DNA of 64,000 bases from Archangium lipolyticum (GCF_024623785.1 NZ_JANKBZ010000005.1:372001-436000); one strand, 5' to 3'. Numbered from the stretch's first letter, positions 1 through 9,064 are shown. Made by a program: numbers and translations. Notes: generated from the sequence alone by a model not told the origin.

Positions 1-1014
1 CTCGCCCTCGAAGGGGGTGGAAAGGGGGGCCGCGTCGAGGCCCTCGTGTTCACGCAGGTAGCGCGCGAGCGTGTCGCTGGAGCCATGGGTGACGAGGACG
101 CGAGAGGCGCCCGTCTCCTTCGCGGTGCGCAACAGACCCGGCCAGTCGGCGTGGTCGGAGAGGACGAAGCCGCGGTCATAACCCCGGCGGCGCCGGTTGC
201 CGCGCACGCGCATCCATCCCGAGGCGAAGCCCGTCTCGTGCTCGCCGAAGCGGCGCATCCAGGTGGAGCCGGCGGCGCTGGGCGGGGCGAGGATGAGGGC
301 ACCGGAGTAGGAGGTGCCCTTCTCCACCTCGGAGACAGGGCGGGTGGGAAGCATGTGCACGCCCGCTTCGCGGTAACACTCCACCAGTGCATGCGTGGCG
401 CCGTGGACCAGCACCTCGCGGTCCGTGAGGCGGGCCAGCTCAGCGAGGAGCCGCTGCGCCTTGCCCAGCGCGTAGCAGAAGAGCACCGAGGCGCGGCCGG
501 CCTCGCGGTTGCCGTCCCACCAGCGCAGCACCTCCGCGGCGACGAGCCGGGTGTCGTCCCAGCGGTAGATGGGCAGGCCGAAGGTGGCCTCGGTGATGAA
601 GGTGTCGCAGCGGACGGGCTCGAAGGGAGCGCACGTCGGATCCGGGTCTCGCTTGTAGTCGCCGGACACCACCCAGACTTCGCCCCGGTGCTCGATGCGG
701 ATTTGAGCGCTGCCCAGCACGTGGCCGGCGGGGTGGAAGCTGACCGTCACCTCGCCGAGGGACAGCCGCTCGCCGTAGTCGAGCGTGGAGATGTGCGAGT
801 CCGCGCCGAGCCGCTTGCGCAACAGACCCAGGGAGGGGCGCGCGCCGAGGTACCGCTGGCTACCGCCCCGGGCGTGGTCCCCATGCGCGTGGGTGATGAG
901 GGCGCGGGCCACGGGCCGCCAGGGGTCGATGTGGAAACCGCCGGGTGGGCAGAACAGCCCATCGGGGGTCACCGTCACGAGTGGCGGCCTGTCGAGAGAG
1001 GGGGAGACGTTCAT
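1..1014 (-). CDS. ligase-associated DNA exonuclease, metallo-beta-lactamase fold (3' end cut by window edge)
   Basis: 338 codons are visible from ATG at 1014; the frame is still open at base 1, so the C-terminus is missing. The metal-binding signature HAHGDH lies at residues 42-47. A downstream GHVLGSAQ and a SGDYKRDPDP segment fit the beta-CASP-like branch of the family that accompanies bacterial ATP-dependent DNA ligases and Lhr-type helicases (the 'Lig/exo' cluster). The expected role is nuclease processing of DNA ends in a repair operon. The family assignment comes from motifs and overall sequence character. I infer that an ATP-dependent DNA ligase gene follows just outside the window; this cannot be seen here. 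Confidence 0.85.
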   Translation of the reverse strand, partial: MNVSPSLDRPPLVTVTPDGLFCPPGGFHIDPWRPVARALITHAHGDHARGGSQRYLGARPSLGLLRKRLGADSHISTLDYGERLSLGEVTVSFHPAGHVLGSAQIRIEHRGEVWVVSGDYKRDPDPTCAPFEPVRCDTFITEATFGLPIYRWDDTRLVAAEVLRWWDGNREAGRASVLFCYALGKAQRLLAELARLTDREVLVHGATHALVECYREAGVHMLPTRPVSEVEKGTSYSGALILAPPSAAGSTWMRRFGEHETGFASGWMRVRGNRRRRGYDRGFVLSDHADWPGLLRTAKETGASRVLVTHGSSDTLARYLREHEGLDAAPLSTPFEGE

Positions 1015-1108
1015 CCGGCCTCTCCTGGATAACCGTCACACGGCGGAGCGGCGACGGGGCGAGCCTGGATTCGAGACCCGGCCCGCTCGCCCGCTGTGGA
1101 GACGGGAG

Positions 1109-1357
1109 TCACTCGTCCTTGGGCTCACCCCGCCCACCGTGCTTGTCGTACTCGTCGGACAGACCCCTCTCCAACGAGGTGTCCTTCCAAGGCAGACCGA
1201 CCTCGGAGCGCTGGCCACCATTCTGGCCGCTCACGTCGTTGAGTCGCTCGGCCCGGCCCTCGGCGGGAACCCTGTCACCGTCCTCTTCGGGGTCCTTCTG
1301 CTTCGCCGGATCCACCGGGATGCCCATCGGCCGGTTGAGCCATTCCTTCTTGTCCAT
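1109..1357 (-). CDS. small hydrophilic hypothetical protein (82 aa)
   Basis: A short, highly charged protein with no hydrophobic segment, starting MDKKEWLNRP and rich in Asp, Glu, Gly and Arg. An upstream in-frame ATG at 1432 would add 25 residues, but that extension looks arbitrary. The ATG at 1357 follows a GGATGGAG-like sequence and is preferred. It lies on the same strand as the exonuclease gene and ends 95 nt before that gene's start. No family is recognised and function is unknown. Confidence 0.5.
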   Translation of the reverse strand: MDKKEWLNRPMGIPVDPAKQKDPEEDGDRVPAEGRAERLNDVSGQNGGQRSEVGLPWKDTSLERGLSDEYDKHGGRGEPKDE

Positions 1358-1496
1358 GATGTCGCTCCATCCGTGAGGAACTGCATCACGCGCTCCGGGG
1401 ACGGACACGCGTCGTCCCTTCATCGTGTGCATCCTGGACGCCCGGATGAGGCTCGACGGTCTTGCGCTCCGTGGGCCGGATGGGGAGCGAGCAGGC

Positions 1497-2267
1497 CTAC
1501 TGGGGCCTCGGCTCGTCCTTCCAGAGCGCGAAGCCGCCGAGCAATCCGGCGATGTTCTCGGTGATCGTCACGTTCTTGGGCAGCGGGAAGTTGATGAGCT
1601 GGGCGTTGCCGCCACCCAGGTAGATGTGGCGCGGGTTCCAGATGGGTTGGATCTGCTCCAGCACCCGTTGCACGTGCTTGTTCCACTTCTTGGCGCCGAC
1701 CCGCTTCAGCGCGGCGTCGCCCACGTACTCCTCATAGGTCTTCTCGTGCCGGAACGGATGGTGGGCGAGCTCCAGGTTGGGCACGTACTTGCCATCGATG
1801 TACAGCGCGCAGCCCAGGCCGGTGCCGAGGGTGAGGACCATCTCCACCCCACGTCCCTCGATGACCCCGAATCCCTGGACGCCGGCGTCATTGAGCACGC
1901 GGGTCGGGCGGCCGGTCGCCTTGCTCAGGGCCTGAGCGAGGTCGAATCCCTCCCAATCCTTGTGGAGGTTGTGGGCCGTCTGCGTCACCCCTTCCTCCAC
2001 CACGCCAGGGAATCCCACGGACACACGGTCGAACTCGCCGAGGGGCTTGATCAACTTCGTCAGCGCCGCCATCACCGCCTTGGGGGTAGCGGGCTTGGGC
2101 GTCACCACCCGGTGGCGCTCGGTGAGCGCCTTTCCATCCGGACCGAGGACGAGCGCCTTGAGGCCCGACCCTCCAATGTCGATGGCCAACGTCCGGGGAC
2201 CGGGCGCGGCGGTCTCTCGGGGAGTCTTCTTGCGCGGGCTCGGGCGAGGAGAAGCTTCGCGGGGCAT
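1497..2267 (-). CDS. ppgK: polyphosphate glucokinase, ROK family
   Basis: 256 residues, the usual length for polyphosphate-dependent glucokinases. The N-terminus is a Pro/Lys/Arg-rich tail of about 25 residues. The phosphate-binding DIGGSGLK then lies at residues 30-37, with the second nucleotide/phosphate motif LTLGTGLGCALY near residues 145-156. The AHHPFRHEKTYEEYVGD stretch is typical of PpgK rather than of ATP-specific ROK kinases. It phosphorylates glucose to glucose-6-phosphate in the cytoplasm using polyphosphate (often also ATP). With glgA and glgX elsewhere in the window it suggests active glucose and glycogen storage metabolism. It appears monocistronic. Confidence 0.88.
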   Translation of the reverse strand: MPREASPRPSPRKKTPRETAAPGPRTLAIDIGGSGLKALVLGPDGKALTERHRVVTPKPATPKAVMAALTKLIKPLGEFDRVSVGFPGVVEEGVTQTAHNLHKDWEGFDLAQALSKATGRPTRVLNDAGVQGFGVIEGRGVEMVLTLGTGLGCALYIDGKYVPNLELAHHPFRHEKTYEEYVGDAALKRVGAKKWNKHVQRVLEQIQPIWNPRHIYLGGGNAQLINFPLPKNVTITENIAGLLGGFALWKDEPRPQ

Positions 2268-2390
2268 CCGTACCTCCAGCGGTGGAGCGCCAGTGTAGGG
2301 CCCGCTGCCCGGACGACAATGGCCCTATCGGCGAACCGTTCGCCGGGCGGACACAGCGCGGCCTGGCGGTGCCCGGTGGGCTTCAACCGC

Positions 2391-2807
2391 TCAACGGGCT
2401 TCCTGCTCGTAGATCTCGATCGGCAGGTCGTCTGGATCCCGGAAGAAGGTGAAGCGTTGGCCGGTCACCGGATCCACGCGAACCTCTTCGCTCTCGACGC
2501 CACGTGCACGCAGCTCCGCGAGTGTCTGATCGATGTCCTGGACGGCGAATGCGAGATGGCGAAGGCCGCAGGCTTCCGGGCGTGTGAGGCGTGCGGGTGG
2601 CGATGGAAACGAGAACAGCTCGAGGTGCTGTGTCGGGCTGATTTCGAGATCCAGCTTATGGGAGGCGCGGTCGGCCCGATAGACCTCGTGGATGATCCGG
2701 AAGCCGAGGACCTCCGAATAGAAGTGCTTCGACCGCTCGTAGTCCGAGCAGATGAGGGCGACATGATGCAGGGCTCGGAACAGAGGAGGTGACATTGGGC
2801 CGTCCAT
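2391..2807 (-). CDS. VOC-fold (glyoxalase-like) metalloenzyme
   Basis: 138 residues forming one vicinal-oxygen-chelate domain. Potential metal ligands are the His in ALHHVALICSD, the Glu in HLELFSF, the His in LRHLAFAV and the Glu in LPIEIYEQ. This order matches the YaeR/GloA2 group often annotated as glyoxalase-like or dioxygenase-like. Substrate is not predictable. ATG 2807 is used; an internal ATG at 2795 (MSPPLF) with GGACGG four bases upstream is equally plausible. It lies downstream of nothing obvious on the same strand, and ppgK follows it after 123 nt. Confidence 0.75.
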   Translation of the reverse strand: MDGPMSPPLFRALHHVALICSDYERSKHFYSEVLGFRIIHEVYRADRASHKLDLEISPTQHLELFSFPSPPARLTRPEACGLRHLAFAVQDIDQTLAELRARGVESEEVRVDPVTGQRFTFFRDPDDLPIEIYEQEAR

Positions 2808-2982
2808 TCACCGAAATGGCTCGACCCTATCGGATGCTCCCGAGGGAGTCATCTCCGGGGTACGACAGAAGGGTAAAACAAGTATTCATTGACAAACTAG
2901 CGCTTCAGGTTTCTCCTGCTGGCGGGATTCCGAGTCCCGTGAGGCGCCCCGAGGCGCTCACACCACGTCAGGAGACGACGCC

Positions 2983-3420
2983 ATGAAGAACCTCCGCATT
3001 GGCATGCTGGCCGTGTTCGCGCTGTTCCCCGTCATCGCCTGGAGCGGTCAGGTGCATAGCATCTGGTCGAGCAAGCCGATGTTCGTGTCCGACCCGTCGA
3101 CCACCAACGCCACCGCCGTGTCTGGCAATTGCTCCCTGAGCTGGAACGAGGCCACCGGTCAGGCCTTCGTCAACGCTCGCGCCAAGAACATCTCCGGGGA
3201 TATCTTCGAGTTCCAGCTCGTCTCCCTGACGGCCAACGCGGGAATGGACCATCTCGACGGCTATTGGAACATCACCAAGAACGGCGTCCCGGTGTGCACC
3301 CAGTGCCTCGGGACGGCCTACGGGTTGAGCAGCGGTGTTGGCAACTACTTCAAGATCTACGTCGACAACTCCAAGTATCACCTCAGCGCGTACATCTCGA
3401 ACCGCTTCGACTACTTCTGA
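2983..3420 (+). CDS. exported small protein of unknown function
   Basis: 145 residues starting with a clear Sec signal peptide (MKNLRIGMLAVFALFPVIAW, cleavage probably after the next Ser-Gly). The mature part is about 120 residues, polar, rich in Asn, Ser and Tyr, with three cysteines (one in SGNCSLSW, two in PVCTQC) that could form a disulfide. An AGGAGACGACGCC ribosome-binding stretch precedes the ATG. No family is recognised. It is probably periplasmic or secreted. Confidence 0.65.
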   Translation: MKNLRIGMLAVFALFPVIAWSGQVHSIWSSKPMFVSDPSTTNATAVSGNCSLSWNEATGQAFVNARAKNISGDIFEFQLVSLTANAGMDHLDGYWNITKNGVPVCTQCLGTAYGLSSGVGNYFKIYVDNSKYHLSAYISNRFDYF

Positions 3421-3471
3421 GGCGGCTGCCCCGATTGGCAATGGGGTGCCGATTCCTCCTAACCTGCGGGG

Positions 3472-4656
3472 GTGGCAGAGCGAGACGGCAACCCCCTGAA
3501 CAGGCCGAGGCCTCCCCGCGTGGAGCCCGCGGTCTCGTCGATCAAACCCCGCGCCGTGCGATCGGCACAGCGCCCCGTCCCCGCCCGTGAGGGGAGCGGA
3601 TGGCTGGCCACGGCCTGGGCCCGGCATCCACTCGTGGCGATGGCCCGGCACCGGTCACGCCTCACCTTCTTCCAGGGGCTCCACGGGATGATCCGGGCGG
3701 GGATGGCCCTGCCCATCGCCTTCTCCGACCTGTCTCGTGGTGCGGCGAAGGATCCATTCCGCCAGGCCGTGGCCCAGGTGGGCGAGGCCGTGGCCGCGGG
3801 CTCCGGCCTGGCCGAGGCGATGCGGCGTCAGCCCCGCTGGTTCGAGCCGCAGACGGTGGAGCTGCTGGGGGCGGCGGAAGTCTCGGGGACACTCGATACG
3901 GCCCTGGCGCGCATCGTCGAGCAGATGCAGGAAGCCCAGAGGATGCGCTGGCGCGCCGTCATGCTCTGCCTCTACCCCGGCTACCTGCTGGCGGCGTTCC
4001 TCTTCGGTGGCTCCCTCCTGGACACCGCGACCAGCATCATGGCTTCCGGGAAGGCGGACGCGATCCTCGCGACGTTCATCTCCCACCTGCTCCAGAATCT
4101 CCTGCTGGTGTCATCCATCGGGCTGGGGGCCTTCCTGGCGCCCCTGGTGCTGGCGGCCCCGGCCATCGAGCCACACTGGGAGGGCCTGCGCATGCGTGTG
4201 CCCCTGCTGGGCCGCGTGCACCGGGAGCTTCAGGCCAGCCGCTTCAGCCTCGTGCTGGGCGCGGCGCTCGGGGCGGGGGTGGAGGCGGGGCTGAGCCTGA
4301 AGATGGCGCTCGACGCCTCCGGGAGCGTGTGGCTCCGCTCCCGAACCACCCTGGCCGTCCATCGCCTCCGCTCCGGAGCCAGCCTGACGGATGTGGTGGA
4401 GTGGCTCGACGTGCTCGACGGGGAGTCGCTCCGGCGCGTCGCCACCGCCGAGCGGACGGGCGATCTGGAGCCGGTGCTCGCCCAGGTGTCCCAGGAGCAC
4501 ACCGAGTCCAGCATGCGCGCGCTGCGGACGCTGATGTTCGTGGTCATCGGGCTGTTGTCGGTGTTCCTCTTCGCCACGAACATCGGCAAGGTCGTCCGGC
4601 TCCAGGGGGGCTACCAGAGCAAGCTGGGCGAGCTGAACAAGGCGCTGGACGAGTGA
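3472..4656 (+). CDS. GspF/PilC-type (T2SSF-domain) inner-membrane protein, orphan
   Basis: 394 residues from GTG 3472. Residues 1-55 are Arg/Pro-rich and divergent. Two T2SSF half-domains follow: the first carries FFQGLHGMIRAGM and LGAAEVSGTLDTAL, the second ELQASRFSLVLGAALGAGV and TAERTGDLEPVL. Each is followed by hydrophobic segments (around LYPGYLLAAFLFGGSLL, LLLVSSIGLGAFLAPLVL and a C-terminal LMFVVIGLLSVFLFAT). Family members form the inner-membrane platform of type II secretion or type IV pilus machines. No ATPase, secretin or pilin gene is adjacent, so the partner machine is elsewhere or the protein acts alone. The annotation is domain-level only. Confidence 0.8.
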   Translation: MAERDGNPLNRPRPPRVEPAVSSIKPRAVRSAQRPVPAREGSGWLATAWARHPLVAMARHRSRLTFFQGLHGMIRAGMALPIAFSDLSRGAAKDPFRQAVAQVGEAVAAGSGLAEAMRRQPRWFEPQTVELLGAAEVSGTLDTALARIVEQMQEAQRMRWRAVMLCLYPGYLLAAFLFGGSLLDTATSIMASGKADAILATFISHLLQNLLLVSSIGLGAFLAPLVLAAPAIEPHWEGLRMRVPLLGRVHRELQASRFSLVLGAALGAGVEAGLSLKMALDASGSVWLRSRTTLAVHRLRSGASLTDVVEWLDVLDGESLRRVATAERTGDLEPVLAQVSQEHTESSMRALRTLMFVVIGLLSVFLFATNIGKVVRLQGGYQSKLGELNKALDE

Positions 4657-4668
4657 CGGGCGGCCCCG

Positions 4669-5409
4669 TCACAGCTTCATGCGTTTGAAGATGCGCTCGG
4701 GGATGCCGCGGATGGCGAACATGATGGGGCCCCAGAAGCCGGGCAGGTAGACCTCGTCCTTGCGCGAGTCGGCGGCCCGGACGATGCCGCGAGCCACCTT
4801 CTCGGGTGTGGCGAAGAGGGCGTTCTTCTTGATGTCGGCCGTCATCGGCGTGTCCACGAAGCCCGGCTTCACCGTCACCACGGCCACTCCCGAGCGCGCC
4901 AGCCGGTTGCGCAGCCCCTGGAGGAACACGCTCAGGGCCCCCTTGGAGGCACCGTACACGTAGTTGCTCTGCCGCCCCCGGTCTCCCGCCACCGAGGAGA
5001 TGACCACCAGGGTCCCCGCCTTCTGGGCCTCGAAGCGGTTGGCCAGCGGCGTCAGCAGGGACACCGCGCTCAGGAAGTTCGTCCGGAGGACCTTCTCCGC
5101 CTCCGCGTACGAGCGCTGCGCCGCTTCCTGGTTGCCGAGGATTCCATGGGCGAGCAGGGCTCCATCCAGACCGCCGAGCGCCAGCGCCGCGCGCTCCACC
5201 AGCGCCTCGTGCTGGGCGAGGTCGTCCAGGTCCAGGGCCTCGGTCTCCACCCGGGCGGCACCTCGCGTCCGGGCATCCTTCGCGACCGCATCCAACCGCT
5301 CGGCGTTGCGGCCCACCAGGTACAACGACACGCCCCGGGCGGCCAGCAGCCGCACCGTGGACTGGGCGATGGCGCTCGTGGCGCCGAGGACGAGGACCTT
5401 CTTCATCAT
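4669..5409 (-). CDS. SDR-family oxidoreductase, DprE2-like
   Basis: 246 residues from ATG 5409 (MMKKVLVLGATSAIA). A Rossmann glycine pattern near residues 8-15, an ISSVAG serine strand and the YGASK Tyr-x-x-x-Lys catalytic pair support an NAD(P)-dependent short-chain dehydrogenase. The tail PGFWGPIMFAIRGIPERIFKRMKL resembles the C-terminus of DprE2-type keto-sugar reductases, which fits an envelope-sugar role, but the substrate is not proven. An upstream in-frame ATG at 5436 would add nine unconserved residues. It converges on the GspF-type gene with a 12-nt gap. Confidence 0.8.
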   Translation of the reverse strand: MMKKVLVLGATSAIAQSTVRLLAARGVSLYLVGRNAERLDAVAKDARTRGAARVETEALDLDDLAQHEALVERAALALGGLDGALLAHGILGNQEAAQRSYAEAEKVLRTNFLSAVSLLTPLANRFEAQKAGTLVVISSVAGDRGRQSNYVYGASKGALSVFLQGLRNRLARSGVAVVTVKPGFVDTPMTADIKKNALFATPEKVARGIVRAADSRKDEVYLPGFWGPIMFAIRGIPERIFKRMKL

Positions 5410-5529
5410 GGGAGGTGATCTACCCGCGCCGTCCACCCCGCGCCAGGGGGCTCTCCCGGTGACACATCTCCGCGAGTCCGGTGTTCAAGGGCGCGAAGGA
5501 ACCCGAAACCCGCGAGAGAAGTGAAGACA

Positions 5530-7170
5530 ATGAAGAACAGACATCACGTCCGACGCCCCCTGCTGTGCGCCTGGAGCCTGCTCGTCGCCGCCGTTGGCTG
5601 CTCTCCCGACACCGCCCTGGACGGGGAGGAACTCGCGAGCCCCGTCGAGGTCTCGACCACGCAGGAGGCCCTGGCCCAGGTGGACCTGCGGACGTACGGT
5701 GCCGTCTGCGACGGCCTCCGCGACGAGCGCACGGCCTTCCAGAAGGCCTTCGCGGCGCTCTCGAAAGCGGGGGGCGGGACGCTGCTGATTCCCCCGGGCG
5801 ACTGCCGCGTGCTGACGACGGCCGGGGTGCCGTGGCTGAACATCCCCTCGAACGTGACGTTGCGTGGTGTCGCTGGCGCCTCGCGGATCTCCATGGACGC
5901 CGACACCGCGTACGACAAGGCTTATCGCTCGCTCTTCAGCGTCAGCGGGAAGAACGTCACGCTCGAGGATCTGGAGCTGGTCCGGACGGCGGAGTGCAGC
6001 GCCATGATCATCCGCCTGTCCCCCACGAGCAACTTCACGATGCGGCGGGTGACCATCGACGGGGGACTCACCGAGGGCTCGATCGATGCACACGGCGTGA
6101 TCTTCATGCCAGGCTCCGCGACCGCGATTCACAGCAACATCCGTCTCGAGCAGTGCACCATCCGCAACACGACCTATGGCGTGTTCCAGCCCGGTGAGCA
6201 CGAGACCCGTGTCTCTGGCGTCGTCGTCACCCAGAGCACGTTCCATGACAACTTCGCCGACGACCTCGAGTTCAACTCGCCCCAGGGAGAAATGACCGAC
6301 GTCGAGGTCTCCCACAGCACCTTCCGGGACAACCGGAGCACCGTGAACCACGCGGGCTTTGGTATCGGGCTCGCGAACGTGCAGCGCGCGAACCTCCTGA
6401 ACAACACGTTCGAGGGGTACAGCTTCGAGCCGATCCACATCGAGGACAGGAGCCGGGCGATCACCGTGGCCGGCAACACGTTCGCGCGCAGCTACACGGA
6501 ATCGACCTCGTGGAGCAGCCATGTCTTCATCATCAACGACTCACACGACATCACCATCCGCGGCAATGTCTTCGACATGAGCGCCAACACCCATTCAATC
6601 CATGCCATCTTCGCGGGACATGGCGGGGCAGCCATCTACCCGAGCAACATCCTGATCGAGCAGAACACGTTCGTGCCCGGCACGCAGGGGAAGAAGCTCT
6701 TCGCCACGAACGTGCAGGACGTCGTGATGCGAGACAACCGGGTGTACGTGAGTGACCTGCCGTGGGTCTCGCAGAAGAACGGCGTGGGCCCCGCCCAGCG
6801 GGACCGGAGCAACGGCGAGCAGGGCTCGACGGATGGACGCACCCTCACCCTGGCGGGGGTAACGTACTCCAAGGGCGTGGGCGTCCACGCCGCCTCGGAG
6901 ATCGTCATCAACCTGGAGGGGGGCGGCTACACCCGCTTCAAGTCAGACATCGGCGTGGATGACGAGACGGGCAGCGCGGGCTCCGTGGTCTTCTCCGTGT
7001 ACGCGGACGGGGAGCTGCTGTTCACCAGCGGCACGATGAAGGGGGCGAGCGCCACGCGGTCGGTGGACGTGAGCGTCGAGGGCAGGAAGCAGCTCCGGCT
7101 GGTCGTGGGCGACGCCGGGGATGGTGGCTTCTGTGACCACGCGGACTGGGCGGACGCTCGCCTGGAGTGA
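5530..7170 (+). CDS. secreted lipoprotein: right-handed beta-helix plus NPCBM domain
   Basis: 546 residues. The signal peptide ends in a lipobox (VAAVGC, Cys at about residue 24), so this is a lipoprotein. Residues ~45-420 form a pectate-lyase-like right-handed beta-helix: an N-terminal DLRTYGAVCDG strand typical of family-28/55-like helices, then repeated NxF/NVTL/FRDN turns. Residues ~435-546 match an NPCBM carbohydrate-binding domain (SKGVGVHAASEI, FKSDIGVDDE, ending HADWADARLE). It probably binds or cleaves an extracellular polysaccharide. ATG 5530, nine bases after GAGAGAAG, is preferred over GTG 5521. Confidence 0.8.
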   Translation: MKNRHHVRRPLLCAWSLLVAAVGCSPDTALDGEELASPVEVSTTQEALAQVDLRTYGAVCDGLRDERTAFQKAFAALSKAGGGTLLIPPGDCRVLTTAGVPWLNIPSNVTLRGVAGASRISMDADTAYDKAYRSLFSVSGKNVTLEDLELVRTAECSAMIIRLSPTSNFTMRRVTIDGGLTEGSIDAHGVIFMPGSATAIHSNIRLEQCTIRNTTYGVFQPGEHETRVSGVVVTQSTFHDNFADDLEFNSPQGEMTDVEVSHSTFRDNRSTVNHAGFGIGLANVQRANLLNNTFEGYSFEPIHIEDRSRAITVAGNTFARSYTESTSWSSHVFIINDSHDITIRGNVFDMSANTHSIHAIFAGHGGAAIYPSNILIEQNTFVPGTQGKKLFATNVQDVVMRDNRVYVSDLPWVSQKNGVGPAQRDRSNGEQGSTDGRTLTLAGVTYSKGVGVHAASEIVINLEGGGYTRFKSDIGVDDETGSAGSVVFSVYADGELLFTSGTMKGASATRSVDVSVEGRKQLRLVVGDAGDGGFCDHADWADARLE

Positions 7171-7188
7171 GCCTCGACCGCCGCCCGG

Positions 7189-8106
7189 TCACGATGCGAG
7201 CGGCACTCCCAGGTTCTCTCTCAGCCGCCGCAGGTCCCGCGCGGGCGGCGCCCCGAACATGCGGCTGTACTCGCGGCTGAACTGTGAGGGGCTCTCGTAG
7301 CCCACGCGGAAACCCGCCGTCGCCGCGTCCACGTCCTCGCTGAGCAGGAGGCGGCGGGCCTCCTGGAGCCGCAACCGCTTCTGGTATTGCAGCGGGCTCA
7401 TCGCCGTGACGGCCTTGAAGTGGTGATGCAGCGAGGACGTGCTCATGTGCACCTGCCGCGCCACGTCTTCGATCCGCAGTGGCTCCGCGAAGTGCTCCTT
7501 GAGCCAGCCGATGACCTTGGAGATGCGCTGCGTCTGGCTCTCCTTCGTCGCTATCTGGTGCAGGTGCCAGCCCTGTTCGCTCTTGAGCAGGCGGTAGAGG
7601 ATTTCGCGCACGGCGAGCGGCGCGAGCGCGGGGATGTCCTCGGGCGTATCCAGCAAGCGCACCAGCCGCTGCACCGCCTCCAGCAGCACCGGGGAGATCT
7701 GACCGAGGAACATGCCCCGGGAGGCGCTCCGTTGGGGCGAAGCGGGCAGTCCCGCCTGGAGGACCAGGTCGGCGAGCTCGCCAGGGTCGATGTCGAGACG
7801 AAAGCAGAGATAGGGAGCCCGGGGCGTGGCTTGCTCCACCTGGGCCGTGACGGGAAGGTCCACCGAGGCCACGAGGTAGCGGGAGGCGTCATATTGGTAC
7901 ACCTCCTCGCCCAGCATCACCCGCTTGCTGCCCTGGGCGATGACGCACACCGCGGGTTGATGAACGAGATGGAGCGGCTCATCACCGGGCCGCGAAGCGC
8001 GAATGAGTGACAGGCGCTCGATCGCCGTCGGATGCACGCCATCCCGAGGAGCGAAGCGTTGGATCGACGCGGCCAGCTCGGCCAGAAGCTGAGGGGTCGT
8101 TGCCAT
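7189..8106 (-). CDS. AraC-family transcriptional regulator (AraC_N cupin type)
   Basis: 305 residues. Residues ~20-165 are the AraC_N ligand-sensing cupin, with QPAVCVIAQGSKRVMLGEEVYQYD as its signature (read as two adjacent parts). Residues ~205-300 are the double helix-turn-helix, with the second helix pair marked by AGFRVGYESPSQFSREYSRMF. Regulators of this subtype usually sit divergently beside the oxidoreductase they control. Here an SDR gene starts 183 nt away in the opposite direction, so that gene is the predicted target. The inducer is unknown. Confidence 0.88.
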   Translation of the reverse strand: MATTPQLLAELAASIQRFAPRDGVHPTAIERLSLIRASRPGDEPLHLVHQPAVCVIAQGSKRVMLGEEVYQYDASRYLVASVDLPVTAQVEQATPRAPYLCFRLDIDPGELADLVLQAGLPASPQRSASRGMFLGQISPVLLEAVQRLVRLLDTPEDIPALAPLAVREILYRLLKSEQGWHLHQIATKESQTQRISKVIGWLKEHFAEPLRIEDVARQVHMSTSSLHHHFKAVTAMSPLQYQKRLRLQEARRLLLSEDVDAATAGFRVGYESPSQFSREYSRMFGAPPARDLRRLRENLGVPLAS

Positions 8107-8289
8107 GGGGCTCCAGCTTAACTCCGGCCGGTCGGGCGCGCCCCGACGTCTTCGCGGCGCCTTGCAGGATCAGGCAAGAACTGGCGGGTAATGGTCTACC
8201 GACCTCGGACACCCCGGTCTTAGTTTTCGCCCAGTTCCGCTGCTCACCCGCGGCGGGGCTTCTGAGACAACCCATCACGGAGATTACGA
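8107..8289. promoter_or_regulatory. divergent regulatory region between AraC regulator and SDR gene
   Basis: This 183-nt space must hold both promoters. A GCAGGATCAGGCAAGAA stretch at 8164-8180 contains two CAGG half-motifs 7 nt apart. Its form recalls sites I associate with AraC_N regulators next to oxidoreductases, but the match is from memory and not tested. GGAG precedes the SDR start at 8278-8281. Confidence 0.35.
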
Positions 8290-9027
8290 ATGTCTGGAAT
8301 CCAAGGGAAGGTCGTCGTCATCACCGGAGCGAGCAGTGGCATTGGCGAGGCGACTGCCCGGCTGCTCGCCAGACGCGGCGCTCATGTGGTGCTGGGCGCC
8401 AGGCGTACCGACAGGCTCGAGGCGCTCACGAAGGCCATCGTCGCCGAGGGAGGCTCGGCCCGGTACCGGCAGCTCGACGTGACCCGTCGAGAGGACATGG
8501 AGGCGTTCGTCGACTTCGCGCTTGGTTCGTTCGGCCGCGTGGACGTCATCATCAACAACGCGGGGGTCATGCCGCTGTCCATGCTGGAGGCCCTGAAGGT
8601 CGACGAATGGAACCGGATGATCGACGTGAACATCCGGGGCGTTCTGCATGGCATCGCCGCGGGCCTGCCGCTGATGAAGAAGCAGGGCGGTGGGCAGTTC
8701 ATCAACCTCTCGTCCATTGGCGGCCACTCGGTCGTCCCCACGGCGGCGGTGTACTGCGCGACCAAGTTCGCCGTCATGGCCATCTCCGAGGGGCTCCGCC
8801 AGGAGGCGGGTGACAACATCCGGGTGACGGTGATCTCCCCGGGGGTCACCGAGTCGGAGCTCGCCGACAGCATCTCGGATCCCGCGGCGCGGGAGGGGAT
8901 GAAGGCGTTCCGCCGGATCGCGATTCCGGCCGACGCCGTGGCCAAGGCCATCCTGTTCTCCATCGAGCAGCCCGCGGACGTCGATGTCAGCGAGATCATC
9001 GTGCGGCCGACCGCCAGCAAGCACTGA
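8290..9027 (+). CDS. SDR-family NAD(P)-dependent oxidoreductase
   Basis: 245 residues of classical SDR architecture: cofactor motif TGASSGIG near residues 13-20, NNAG near 90, the catalytic Ser strand INLSSIGG and the YCATKFA Tyr-x-x-x-Lys pair. It has no transmembrane segment, so it is cytosolic. The Arg pair after beta-2 (ARRTDR) suggests NADPH preference. It lies divergent from the AraC_N regulator at 7189-8106, a common pairing in which the regulator activates the reductase on exposure to a toxic carbonyl or similar compound. The exact substrate cannot be read from sequence. Confidence 0.88.
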   Translation: MSGIQGKVVVITGASSGIGEATARLLARRGAHVVLGARRTDRLEALTKAIVAEGGSARYRQLDVTRREDMEAFVDFALGSFGRVDVIINNAGVMPLSMLEALKVDEWNRMIDVNIRGVLHGIAAGLPLMKKQGGGQFINLSSIGGHSVVPTAAVYCATKFAVMAISEGLRQEAGDNIRVTVISPGVTESELADSISDPAAREGMKAFRRIAIPADAVAKAILFSIEQPADVDVSEIIVRPTASKH

Positions 9028-9064
9028 CGAATAAAACGCCTGGCTGCCTCGTCACGGGGCAGCC

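Noticed and set aside
2889-2917. TTGACA at 2889-2894 as a -35 box for the 2983 gene
   Set aside because: No TATAAT-like element occurs about 17 nt further on, so the match is probably chance.
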